Below are positions 45,284-53,209 of a DNA stretch of 64,000 nucleotides, piece by piece. The notes beneath the pieces were generated by a model. That model did not search any database, was not told where the DNA came from, and worked only from the letters and a program-made list of their open reading frames with translations. Every line of letters starts with the position of its first letter. The first letter of the stretch is position 1. Made by a program: the position numbers and the translations under genes. This DNA comes from Massilia psychrophila (GTDB lineage: Bacteria; Pseudomonadota; Gammaproteobacteria; Burkholderiales; Burkholderiaceae_D). Location of the stretch: assembly GCF_002760665.1 (NCBI RefSeq), contig NZ_PDOB01000007.1, positions 87,405-151,404 on the forward strand, written 5' to 3'.

Positions 45284-46714
45284 ATGAAAACGTCGACTAA
45301 TTCGGTAAAACGCATGCTCACCCGCCGCACGCTGCCCGCCACGTTCGCCGCCCTGCTCACCGCCTGCGCCGACGTCAGCATGAAACCCTACCAAACCCCC
45401 GACGCGCCGTCCAAAAACGCCTGGTCGCGCCAGCAAAGCCTGCCGGTGGCGCCAGGCGAGATGATCACCGTCGACTGGTGGAAGCAGTTCCGCGATCCCT
45501 ACCTCGACGGCCTGGTCGGGCGCGCGTTAAAGTCCAATGTCGATTTAAAAATCCTGGCCGCCCGCATCCAGGTTGCCAACGCCGAGATCGGCGAAGCGCG
45601 CGCCGGCGCGCTGCCCACGCTCGACGCCGGCGCCGGCGCCAGCTTCGAAAAAACCACCGGCAAAAACTTTGCCAAGACGTTTAATCTGGGCACCCAGGTC
45701 AACTGGGACATCGACGTCTGGGGCAAGGTCGCCAAAGGCGTGCAGGCGCAGAGCGCGGAGTTCAGCGCCACCGAGGCCGACTGGCGCGCCGGCTACCTGC
45801 GGCTGGCGTCGGACGTTTCCACCACCTACTTCCAGATCCTGCAGTTCGACGAGCAAGCCGCCCAGCAGGAAAAAACGCTGGCCAAGAACCGCCAGATCCT
45901 CGCCACTTACGACGCCATGTACCAGAACGGCCTGGTGCCGCAAACCCGGGTGCTGCAACAGCGCGCCGAGATCAACCGGTTGACGAACGACCTGATCGAG
46001 CTGCGGCGCCTGCGCGCGCTGGCCGGCAATGCGCTGGCCACCCTGCTCGGCACGCCGGCCGGCGAGTTCACGGTGCCGGCCGCCACGCTGCAGCAGCGGG
46101 TGCAGCTGCCGAGCGTGCCGGAAGGCCTGCCGTCACAGCTGCTCAAGCGCCGGCCCGACTTGGTCGCCGCCGAATACCGCGTGCTGGTGGCCTACGGCCT
46201 GGTCGGCCAGGCCAAGCTGGCACAACTACCGTCGATCAGCATGACCGGGCGCGGCGGCACGGCCAGCCTGGCTTTGAGTTCGCTATTAAAATCGTTCACC
46301 TTCGGCCTGCTGCCGAGCATTAACTTCCCGCTGTTCGACCCCGGCGTCAAGGCGCGCATCAAGACCAGCGAGGCGCGCGGCCAGGTCGCCGAGCAGGAGT
46401 ACCGGCGCGCCGTCGTCGCCGCGTTCGAAGAAGTCGAAAATGCCCTCGTCAACCTCGACGCCCACCACCGCCAGCGCCTTGAACTGCAGCAGCAGGCCAG
46501 CCAGCTCGACATTGTCGCCGCCCAGGTCACGGCCCAGCTCAAGGAAGGCATGGTGTCGCAGCTCGACGTTTTCGAAGCCGAACGCTCGCTGCTGTCGGCG
46601 CAACTGGCGCTGCTGGCCAACCACCAGCAGATTCTGTCCGACACCGTGACCTTGTACAAGGCGCTCGGCGGCGGCTGGCCACCGGTGGACGTGCGCAATG
46701 TGGCCCGCAACTGA
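45284..46714 (+). CDS. outer membrane factor (TolC/NodT-type) lipoprotein
   Basis: 476 residues. The N-terminus has a lipoprotein signal ending LLTACADVSM. Two repeated coiled-coil regions follow, each of the OMF type (LKILAARIQVANAEIGEARA, ASDVSTTYFQILQFDEQAAQ, then LVAAEYRVLVAYGLVGQAKLA and AFEEVENALVNLDAHHRQ). It would form the trimeric outer-membrane exit duct. The adaptor is encoded two genes downstream, and the likely partner pump is the C39 exporter of this locus. Its stop overlaps the next start. Confidence 0.88.
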   Translation: MKTSTNSVKRMLTRRTLPATFAALLTACADVSMKPYQTPDAPSKNAWSRQQSLPVAPGEMITVDWWKQFRDPYLDGLVGRALKSNVDLKILAARIQVANAEIGEARAGALPTLDAGAGASFEKTTGKNFAKTFNLGTQVNWDIDVWGKVAKGVQAQSAEFSATEADWRAGYLRLASDVSTTYFQILQFDEQAAQQEKTLAKNRQILATYDAMYQNGLVPQTRVLQQRAEINRLTNDLIELRRLRALAGNALATLLGTPAGEFTVPAATLQQRVQLPSVPEGLPSQLLKRRPDLVAAEYRVLVAYGLVGQAKLAQLPSISMTGRGGTASLALSSLLKSFTFGLLPSINFPLFDPGVKARIKTSEARGQVAEQEYRRAVVAAFEEVENALVNLDAHHRQRLELQQQASQLDIVAAQVTAQLKEGMVSQLDVFEAERSLLSAQLALLANHQQILSDTVTLYKALGGGWPPVDVRNVARN

Positions 46715-48404
46715 AGGCGGGCCGGCCGTGGTCGACGCCCACAATGCCAGGTCGTGCCAAGGCGCGGGCCGCCGTCCTGCGGGCCGGCAGGGGTCAAGCC
46801 GCCAGCCGGATCTCCAGCCATTCATTGCGCTGCAGCCCGTCTCGCACCCCGAACTGGGCCCCATCCAGATCCACGACAGCCTGTTCGCCATCGGCCGCAA
46901 CGAAGCGCCCTTCGACACCTACCCGCGGGCAATGGTCGCCGACCTGTCGCGCCGGCACGCGAGGATTTTTTGCGAGGACGGCGCCGTCTACCTCGCCGAC
47001 CTGGGCAGCAAGAACGGCACCTCCGTCAACGGCGCCGCCGTCCGGCACGCGATCACGCTACTGCGCACCGGCGACCAGCTCGGTTTGGGCCGCGCGCTGG
47101 CGTACCGGGTGCAGTTGGAGGAGGGCGCTCCGTTTCAACCGGGCAGCGCCAGGCTGGCCAGTTTGACCCTGACGCCGGAGCGCGGTGAACTTGGCTTGCA
47201 GCCGATCGTCGTCACCGAATTCCCCTTCATGATCAGCAAGGTCGACGCCACCTTCGCCCGCTACCAGGACACCAGCCCGACGCAGGTCAACTACTTGTCG
47301 CGCCGGCACGCCCACATCTTCCTCAAGGGCGGCCAGCCTTACCTCGAGGACCTCGGCAGCACCAACGGCAGCTTTGTCGACGGCGAGCGCCTTGACGAAC
47401 ACGCCGCCGCGCTGCACGACGGCGTGCAAGTCGGCTTCGGCGGCCACCACTTCGTCTACCGGGTCGCCCTGGCATGGGAAGCCGCCGCGCCCGACCCGAC
47501 GATGACCCGGCTGGGCGTGACGACCGTGCCGGGCGCCGGCGGCGCCGCCGACGCCCCTGCGACTCCTGCTAGCCCTGCCGCCGCTCCCGCCGCTCCCGCC
47601 GCGCCTGACGCCGACAAGACGACCTTCGTCGCCGCGCCCGATTCCTTCCTCGATATCTTTTGCGTCGACCAGAACGCCGCGGCCGACAACGCCGCGCTCG
47701 ATCCCGCCGGCGCGATCGCCGATGAAGGCAGCGCCCGCCGTCCGCACGGCGTCTTGGCGGCGCTGCTGGCGGCACCGAAACTGCGGCGGGCGCTGCGCTG
47801 GGGCGTGGCGGCGCTGGCGCTGGTGGTGATCGCCGCCTGGTCTCTGTTCCGCATCGGCGCACCCGAGCGCGAAGCCGGCGAGCTGATCGCGCGCGGCGCC
47901 TACGCCGAGGCTGCGGCCGTGGCCGGCGCTGCCCTGGCCGACGATCCCGGCAACCGCAAACTGACGTCGCTCGTCACCGCGGCGCTGCTCAAGGCCCATT
48001 TGCCGGAGTGGATGGCCGCCATCAAGGCGCAACAATTTTCCCGCGCCGACGCGCTGGCCGCCGCCATGCGCAGTCAAGCCGGCCGCAACGCCGAGCTGGC
48101 GCCGCTGCTCGACGAACTCGACTGGATCGCCAGGCTCGAGCAATTCGTCGCCGCCCGCGGCGGCGCGCAGGCGGCAATCAAAGGCCCGGACGACGCCGCC
48201 CGCATCCAGCTTATTTTAAAACAATGGGAAGAGCAGAACGAAATTCATCAGCGCGCCTTCGAGACGCTGTCGTCGTACGTGCCGCAATACCGCGACGTCT
48301 ACGCCAACGCCCTCAGCGACGTGCGCAAGCTGGCGCAGGCCAGGAGCGAGGACGTACAGCAAGCACAGGAAGCGCAGGAACCGAATGAACCAGCCACTCC
48401 TTAA
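46698..48404 (+). CDS. double-FHA membrane protein
   Basis: 568 residues. Two FHA domains: one about 45-145 (FAIGRNEAP, LSRRHARIFCEDG, LGSKNGTSVNG) and one about 165-265 (LSRRHAHIFLKGG, LGSTNGSFVDG). An Ala/Pro linker, one membrane segment (VAALALVVIAAWSLF, near 370) and a helical C-terminal part rich in Ala follow. FHA domains bind phosphothreonine, so it may recruit substrates of the locus kinase to the export duct. It overlaps the outer-membrane factor by 17 bases and the adaptor by 20 bases, and so belongs to their operon. Confidence 0.87.
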   Translation: MWPATEGGPAVVDAHNARSCQGAGRRPAGRQGSSRQPDLQPFIALQPVSHPELGPIQIHDSLFAIGRNEAPFDTYPRAMVADLSRRHARIFCEDGAVYLADLGSKNGTSVNGAAVRHAITLLRTGDQLGLGRALAYRVQLEEGAPFQPGSARLASLTLTPERGELGLQPIVVTEFPFMISKVDATFARYQDTSPTQVNYLSRRHAHIFLKGGQPYLEDLGSTNGSFVDGERLDEHAAALHDGVQVGFGGHHFVYRVALAWEAAAPDPTMTRLGVTTVPGAGGAADAPATPASPAAAPAAPAAPDADKTTFVAAPDSFLDIFCVDQNAAADNAALDPAGAIADEGSARRPHGVLAALLAAPKLRRALRWGVAALALVVIAAWSLFRIGAPEREAGELIARGAYAEAAAVAGAALADDPGNRKLTSLVTAALLKAHLPEWMAAIKAQQFSRADALAAAMRSQAGRNAELAPLLDELDWIARLEQFVAARGGAQAAIKGPDDAARIQLILKQWEEQNEIHQRAFETLSSYVPQYRDVYANALSDVRKLAQARSEDVQQAQEAQEPNEPATP

Positions 48405-49743
48405 ACCGCTGAGCGAAGCGCTCGACGACCATAGCGCCGAGGGCATTTCGATCCTCACCGCCTACCCGTGGCGCTTTACCCAGGCGCTGGTCTACACGAT
48501 GGTCGCGCTGGTGCTGGCCGTGCTGGTCTGGTCGTTCTTCGGCCGCGCCGACGTGTTCGTCACCGCCAGCGGCACGCTGGTGCCGGCGTCCGACGTGCGG
48601 CGCCTGTACGCGCCGATCGACGGCGAACTGGCCAACATCTACATCGCCGAAGGTCAGCCGGTGACCAAGGGCGACGTCGTCGCGCGGATCTACGCGCGCG
48701 GCGCGATCGAAGCGGCCAAGAACGCCTTGGAGGCGCGTTTAAAACTCGACGACGCCGAGCGCGAATGGAAGCAGTTCCCCGAAAAACGGGCGCTGATGGA
48801 ACGCCGCGCGGTCGCGCTACGGGACGCGGCCGCCGTCGAAGAGCGCCGCATCGCCGCAGGCACCGGCAGCCTGGCGCAAGGCCAGCAGGCGCAGCAACAG
48901 GAGGCGCGCGTCAACGTCGACGAAGCGAAGCGCGCGCGCGACGCCGCGAAAGACGAGGCCGACAAATACGCGCGGCTGTTCGCCGTGACCGGCGGCGGCG
49001 GCGTCTCGCAGTTGCAAGTGGAGCAAAAAAAGAACGCGCTGCAGGCGGCCGAGAACGCGCTGCGCGTGGCGCAATCGCGCCAGGGCGAGCTGGTCGCAAG
49101 GCAAAGCCTCGAATCGACCCAGGCCAGAGGCCAGCTCGAAACGAGCGGCCAGCAACTGACCGGCTTGCGCCTGCAGTCGGAAGCGGCCGACCGTGAGGTG
49201 GCCAACGCCGAAGACAAACTAAAACTGCAGGTGCAGACGGCGCGCCTGGTGGCCGACGCCGCCGCCCGCATCAAGTTCGAGAACATCGACAAGGACAATT
49301 TTTTGCTGATTGTCGCACCGGTCGACGGCGTGATCACCGACGTCACCTCGACCCAGCCGGGCGACAAGATCCAGGCCAACGCGCCGTTAGGGGGCATCGC
49401 GCCGAAGAACGCCCGCCCCATCCTGAAACTCGAAATCGCCGAGCACGACCGCGCCTTCCTGCGCGAAGGCTTGCCGGTGCAGCTTAAATTCAATGCTTTT
49501 CCCTACCAGCGTTACGGCCTGACCCACGGCACGCTGCAATTTATCTCGCCGGCCACCAAGCCGTCGGCAGCTGCCAAGCAGCCGGTGTACGAAGGCAGGG
49601 TGACGCTCGCGCAGCAAGCGTACCAGGTCGGCGAAACGAGCTACCCGCTGCGCTACGGCATGACGGCGACCGCCGAAATCGTCGTCCGCGAGCGTCGCAT
49701 CATCGACCTGGCGCTCGATCCGTTCCGCAATATTGGCGGGTGA
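48385..49743 (+). CDS. HlyD-family membrane fusion (adaptor) protein
   Basis: 452 residues. One N-terminal membrane segment (ALVYTMVALVLAVLVWSFFG), a lipoyl half (YAPIDGELANIYIAEGQPV), a long coiled coil (about 110-300, Ala/Gln/Glu-rich), the second lipoyl half (IVAPVDGVITDVTSTQPGD) and a beta-barrel end (RYGMTATAEIVVRERRIIDL). It bridges an inner-membrane ABC exporter to an outer-membrane factor. Within this locus the C39 exporter is the only ABC pump, so it is the natural partner. Confidence 0.88.
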   Translation: MNQPLLKPLSEALDDHSAEGISILTAYPWRFTQALVYTMVALVLAVLVWSFFGRADVFVTASGTLVPASDVRRLYAPIDGELANIYIAEGQPVTKGDVVARIYARGAIEAAKNALEARLKLDDAEREWKQFPEKRALMERRAVALRDAAAVEERRIAAGTGSLAQGQQAQQQEARVNVDEAKRARDAAKDEADKYARLFAVTGGGGVSQLQVEQKKNALQAAENALRVAQSRQGELVARQSLESTQARGQLETSGQQLTGLRLQSEAADREVANAEDKLKLQVQTARLVADAAARIKFENIDKDNFLLIVAPVDGVITDVTSTQPGDKIQANAPLGGIAPKNARPILKLEIAEHDRAFLREGLPVQLKFNAFPYQRYGLTHGTLQFISPATKPSAAAKQPVYEGRVTLAQQAYQVGETSYPLRYGMTATAEIVVRERRIIDLALDPFRNIGG

Positions 49744-49839
49744 TGAAGCGGCCCGCGCACTGGCGCCCGGAAGAATCGCGTTGGCTTTTGACGTATAACA
49801 AGCCTCGCACCTGCATTCTTGGCGCCATGCCACGCTACC

Positions 49840-51042
49840 CTACTCAACGTCGCGCGCCACCCTGAACCCGTTCTGCGACTGCCGCATGGCAGGGTCGGCG
49901 CTGGCGCGGGTCGACGCCACCATGAACGGCGCCGAGTCGCGCCACGAGCCGCCGCGCACCACGCGCGCTTCGCAACTGGGGTCGTCGTCCCAGGGAAGTG
50001 CATCGGCGGGCGCGCGGCTGTACGAGTTGTGCCAGCAGTCCTGGACCCACTCCCACACGCTGCCGTTCATGTCGTACAGTCCGTACGGATTGGGTGCGAA
50101 CGAACCCGCCCCAATCGGTTCGTCGATCTGCCAGGGCGGCCCGCAATCCTTGCAATTGGCCTTGCCAAGCGCCATCTGGTCGCCCCACCAGTAGCGCGTC
50201 GCGGTGCCGCCCCGCTGCGCGTATTCCCACTCGGCTTCGCTCGGCAGCCGGTACGTCGCGCCAGTGGTATTGCTGAGCCAATTCACATACTGCTGCGCAT
50301 CAAGCCAGCTGATGTCGCGAACCGGCGCCCTCGGATTCGGGCTGGCGTACTGCGCGGTGGGCCGGCAGGGGCCGGCTTCTACGCAGGCGTTCCATTCCCT
50401 CACAGTGATTTCGTATTTGCCGATGGCGAAAGGCCGGTCGAGGGTGACCAGGTGGGCCGGCAGCTCGGTCTGATCGATCGAGCTGCCGCCCATCGTGAAG
50501 GCGCCGCGCGGCAGGGCAACCACCCTGGGACATTCCGGGCAGTCCTTGAACTCGCGCCTAGCGACGGGCTCGGCGGCAGGCGCCTCCGCCGTCTCGCGCG
50601 CCGCCGTCTTCGCGCCAGTCCTGCTGGACCGGGCCGCAACTTTCGCCTGCGCGCGTTCCTGCCTGGCGGCGCGTTGCGCGGAACGCTGCAGGGCCGGTTG
50701 CGCGGCAGGTTTTTCTGCCGGCGTGGCCGGGGTTACCGGCGCAGCGGCTGCGACCGGGGCGGGCTTCTCGGCAGCTTTGTCGGCGGCCACGCGCAGGCGG
50801 GTGATGCGCGCTTGCGCCAGCGTCACGAAACGCCCTTTCGGATAGGCCTTCAGGTAAGCCTCGAAATCGCCGGCATGGCTGCTGTTCTTGATCGATTCCC
50901 AGAAAGCCAGCTCGAATTGATCGGCGCTATTTTTCGGCACGACACCGGCAAGCTGCATGTCGGGCGCGCCCCTCTGCACGCCGGCGCGCGCCGGCACAAC
51001 GGACGCCATCAGTGCGCCAATGACCACGATTTTCTGCCACAT
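49840..51042 (-). CDS. SUMF1/FGE-domain exported protein 2
   Basis: 400 residues, paralogue of the 40.8-41.9 kb gene. Signal peptide (IVVIGALMASVVPARAG), the same [20 protein letters not shown] segment, a long basic Ala/Arg-rich linker (about 90-165) and the SUMF1 domain with [40 protein letters not shown] and RVVRGGSW. It ends NGFRVARDVE, again without the catalytic Cys. It faces the adaptor gene tail-to-tail and marks the right edge of the locus. Confidence 0.85.
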   Translation of the reverse strand: MWQKIVVIGALMASVVPARAGVQRGAPDMQLAGVVPKNSADQFELAFWESIKNSSHAGDFEAYLKAYPKGRFVTLAQARITRLRVAADKAAEKPAPVAAAAPVTPATPAEKPAAQPALQRSAQRAARQERAQAKVAARSSRTGAKTAARETAEAPAAEPVARREFKDCPECPRVVALPRGAFTMGGSSIDQTELPAHLVTLDRPFAIGKYEITVREWNACVEAGPCRPTAQYASPNPRAPVRDISWLDAQQYVNWLSNTTGATYRLPSEAEWEYAQRGGTATRYWWGDQMALGKANCKDCGPPWQIDEPIGAGSFAPNPYGLYDMNGSVWEWVQDCWHNSYSRAPADALPWDDDPSCEARVVRGGSWRDSAPFMVASTRASADPAMRQSQNGFRVARDVE

Positions 51043-51095
51043 CGACCGCTCCCCGTTTTACGCGCGAGTAAAAGTTCGACCTTGCGGCCGAAGTT

Positions 51096-51134
51096 TAGTG
51101 TGACAGATTCAAGGGTCCAGGGTCGCACATGCGC
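51096..51134 (-). promoter_or_regulatory. shared upstream element of SUMF1 gene 2
   Basis: TAGTGTGACAGATT (51096-51109) and GTCGCACATGCGC (51122-51134) on the plus strand, start-to-start distance 26, as at the first SUMF1 gene. It lies 54 bases before the start codon. Confidence 0.6.
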
Positions 51135-51396
51135 GCTGCCGGCAGCGGCGTTCCCGCATGCATTGGCCGAGCATGGCTTTTACGGCTGTGTGGCAGACGT
51201 CGGCTGGGTATTTAAAGCCGCCATGCTTACGGCAGTTGCCCGTAAAGGTTGCTGCAAAACCGGCTGGCTGGGCAAAACGTCGGCGCCGGCTTAAAAACTT
51301 TTGGTCTGCAGTGCCGCTAAAGATCGCATTTTGTTGCGTAGTAGCAAGGCGTTGTGGCCGCTAAAACCCACACTTTTTACTTCGCCTGATTTCGGG

Positions 51397-51600
51397 TTCG
51401 GCGATGTCCGCAAGCTCGAAAAGCATGTGACAGTGGGGGACAGTGAATGCGTCGCGCTCATTCGAACATACACGCCAGCGCCAGCGACATTTTTCTGGCA
51501 GCGGGGCGCAATAGTGATGGGCGAACGAAGCCTTGCAAGCGGGACGGCTATCGCGACCTTCGTGAACGACAGGTGGCCGTCGCAACCGCGTGGCGCATCG
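51397..51600 (+). pseudogene. BPSL0067-like amidase fragment
   Basis: The frame contains HVTVGDSECVALIRTYTPAP and MGERSLASGTAIATFVNDRW, the N-terminal half of BPSL0067 family proteins (NlpC/P60-like putative cell-wall hydrolases, some linked to interbacterial toxins). The catalytic Cys region is present, but the conserved GNHAA part and everything after are missing: the frame degenerates at about 51600. No proper start is visible. A truncated remnant; assignment by motif recall. Confidence 0.5.
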
Positions 51601-51944
51601 AATGCCCAAAGGAGATTGGCGAGAAAACAATTCAACTCGTCGCGACGGGCAGTGGATGGACGCCGTATCAATCGTCGTCATTGCGGTTGAATTCGGCAGC
51701 GCCCACGGGTGGGCCGCCGGAACTTCATGCCGACTTGGCACAGTTCACTACCAAACACAACAAGACAGCACGGATCGACACCTATGATCTCAGTCCGCCC
51801 CACCCCGGAGGGATCTGGATGGAATGTGGCTATGGCGCGTCCAATGAAATCACCTTGCATAAACAACTGAACGACAATATCAGGCAGTGCACGATCACGC
51901 AAAAAAATGCGGCGCCCTCGGCGATCGACATCGTCTGCCGGTAG
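51580..51944 (+). pseudogene. STY0301-like protein, 5'-truncated
   Basis: The frame encodes TAWRIECPKEIGEKTIQL, GSGWTPYQSSSLRLN, GGIWMECGYGASNEITLHK and ends CTITQKNAAPSAIDIVCR, the layout of small exported STY0301 proteins, which often neighbour BPSL0067 genes. The mature domain looks complete, with its Cys residues, but the signal peptide is gone. The upstream open frame (from 51447) is antisense-like sequence belonging to the amidase fragment. The join suggests a deletion fused the two genes in different frames. Confidence 0.5.
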
Positions 51945-51963
51945 CGTGTTCGCCGTGCGCTTG

Positions 51964-52330
51964 TCAGGTAGCTTTTCCGAAACCGCCTCCGGCGCGTTGG
52001 CCTGAATTTTGCATAAAAAGGGCAAATTTGTCGGCCAGTTCGGCGGAAATTCGTGGGGCCACCAGCAGGCATGGCCGGGCAGCTTGCGTGAATCGCTGTT
52101 TGACTTGATGGAGCATCGCCATGCGGTCGATTTGCCTGACTTCGGCGATATAGGAATAGGGCCTGCCTTCGACCAACAGTTCAAGGTCGGCATCGGCAAA
52201 AGTTCCATCCCTGTTCGCAGGCTCTAGTGCGAGTATTTTTCCGATGATGCCTGTGCTTGTTGCAAGGGCATCGATAGCGCTCTCCAGCACGAGCAGGGCG
52301 TTTCGGCTTTTACTGCTCTGAGGAGATGCT
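51964..52330 (-). pseudogene. AbiEi-like antitoxin fragment
   Basis: The minus-strand frame contains VLESAIDALATSTGIIGKIL, VEGRPYSYIAEVRQIDRMAM and PCLLVAPRISAELADKF, resembling the middle of AbiEi-type (type IV toxin-antitoxin) proteins of about 300 residues, where PYVSPxLADxL is followed by a conserved core that is absent here. There is no ATG; a GTG is possible near 52290. It lies immediately downstream of jetD on the same strand. A remnant; the family call is tentative. Confidence 0.4.
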
Positions 52331-52339
52331 GGTGTCGAG

Positions 52340-53209
52340 TCAAAGCCACACCGCCTCATGCTCCAACGCCAATCCCTGCTCAGCCATCGCCTGGCACAGC
52401 ACCTTGACCTCCAACGGCATTTCCACTGTTTCGAGCCGCAGCAAAGCAGCACTGAAATCCTTGCGCGTATTTTGCCAAACCCGGTTACTGCCATATTTAC
52501 GCAGCCGTTCTTCCCAATCGGGCATCAGCCAGAACTCCACCGGCGCGATTGATTTCTCGCGCAGGCGGGCGTAGTTAAGCAAACCGACGCCGTCGTAGTC
52601 GGGGAAAAACACGATGCGGCTGCTGCGAACGCGCTGCGCCATCCAGTCCAGCAGCAGCCGGCTCAACTGGCCGCCGTAATAGACGATCGAGCCATGCGCG
52701 TCCTTTGGCAGCCAGTCGAGCCGATCGAACAGCGCCTGGTTTTCCACCAGCCAGATTGGCGCGTCGGTGTGCCAGCCGTCGCCCGTTTCGATGGCGATGG
52801 CGGCGGCGCCGGATAGCGCCGTGCCGGCCGAAATGTCGACCTTGGCACCGTCGCCGCGCTGCCAGGTGACGGCTTCGCCGATCGCCTTGAGCAGCAGATA
52901 GCCGGTGCCGTGGATGTGGGCGCGCCCTTTGCTGTCGCGCATGCGGGCGATGTTGTTGGCGCGTGCCGGCAGGCTGGCGTCGAGCTCCTCGATGGCGGTC
53001 GGGCGCAATGCCGAAAGGTGGGCGCGCGCCAGCGCCGCATCGATAAGCAGGTAGCTGGCGCCGCGTCCTTGGGTGGAGAGGCGCAGCGCGCCGGTGTGGC
53101 GCGCAAACCGGTCCAGTTCGCGCCGCTGGGCCGGGGTGAACAGGGTCGCCGCCGACGGCCCCGGCGTGATCAGCAGCTTGTCGAGGGCGTCGGCCAGTGC
53201 GCGGCTCAC
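52340..53209 (-). CDS. jetD: Wadjet nuclease subunit JetD (MksG-like)
   Basis: A 289-residue TOPRIM-containing subunit that cuts plasmid DNA in Wadjet systems. The TOPRIM acidic residues are in WLVENQALFDRLDWL and RIVFFPDYDGVGLLNYARL (E and D-x-D). The N-terminal arm is shorter than in the roughly 400-residue homologues I know, but the start overlaps the jetC stop (ATGA), so the gene seems intact. Last gene of the operon. Confidence 0.82.
   Translation of the reverse strand: MSRALADALDKLLITPGPSAATLFTPAQRRELDRFARHTGALRLSTQGRGASYLLIDAALARAHLSALRPTAIEELDASLPARANNIARMRDSKGRAHIHGTGYLLLKAIGEAVTWQRGDGAKVDISAGTALSGAAAIAIETGDGWHTDAPIWLVENQALFDRLDWLPKDAHGSIVYYGGQLSRLLLDWMAQRVRSSRIVFFPDYDGVGLLNYARLREKSIAPVEFWLMPDWEERLRKYGSNRVWQNTRKDFSAALLRLETVEMPLEVKVLCQAMAEQGLALEHEAVWL

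Noticed and set aside
29608..51042. Interpreting the kinase/phosphatase/FHA genes as part of a type VI secretion locus
   Set aside because: No TssA-M, Hcp, VgrG or ClpV-like gene is present anywhere in the window, whereas a complete type-I-like export set is.
40792..51042. SUMF1 proteins as formylglycine-generating enzymes acting on the precursor peptides
   Set aside because: Both lack the terminal catalytic Cys, carry export signals, and the precursor cores contain no Cys to modify.
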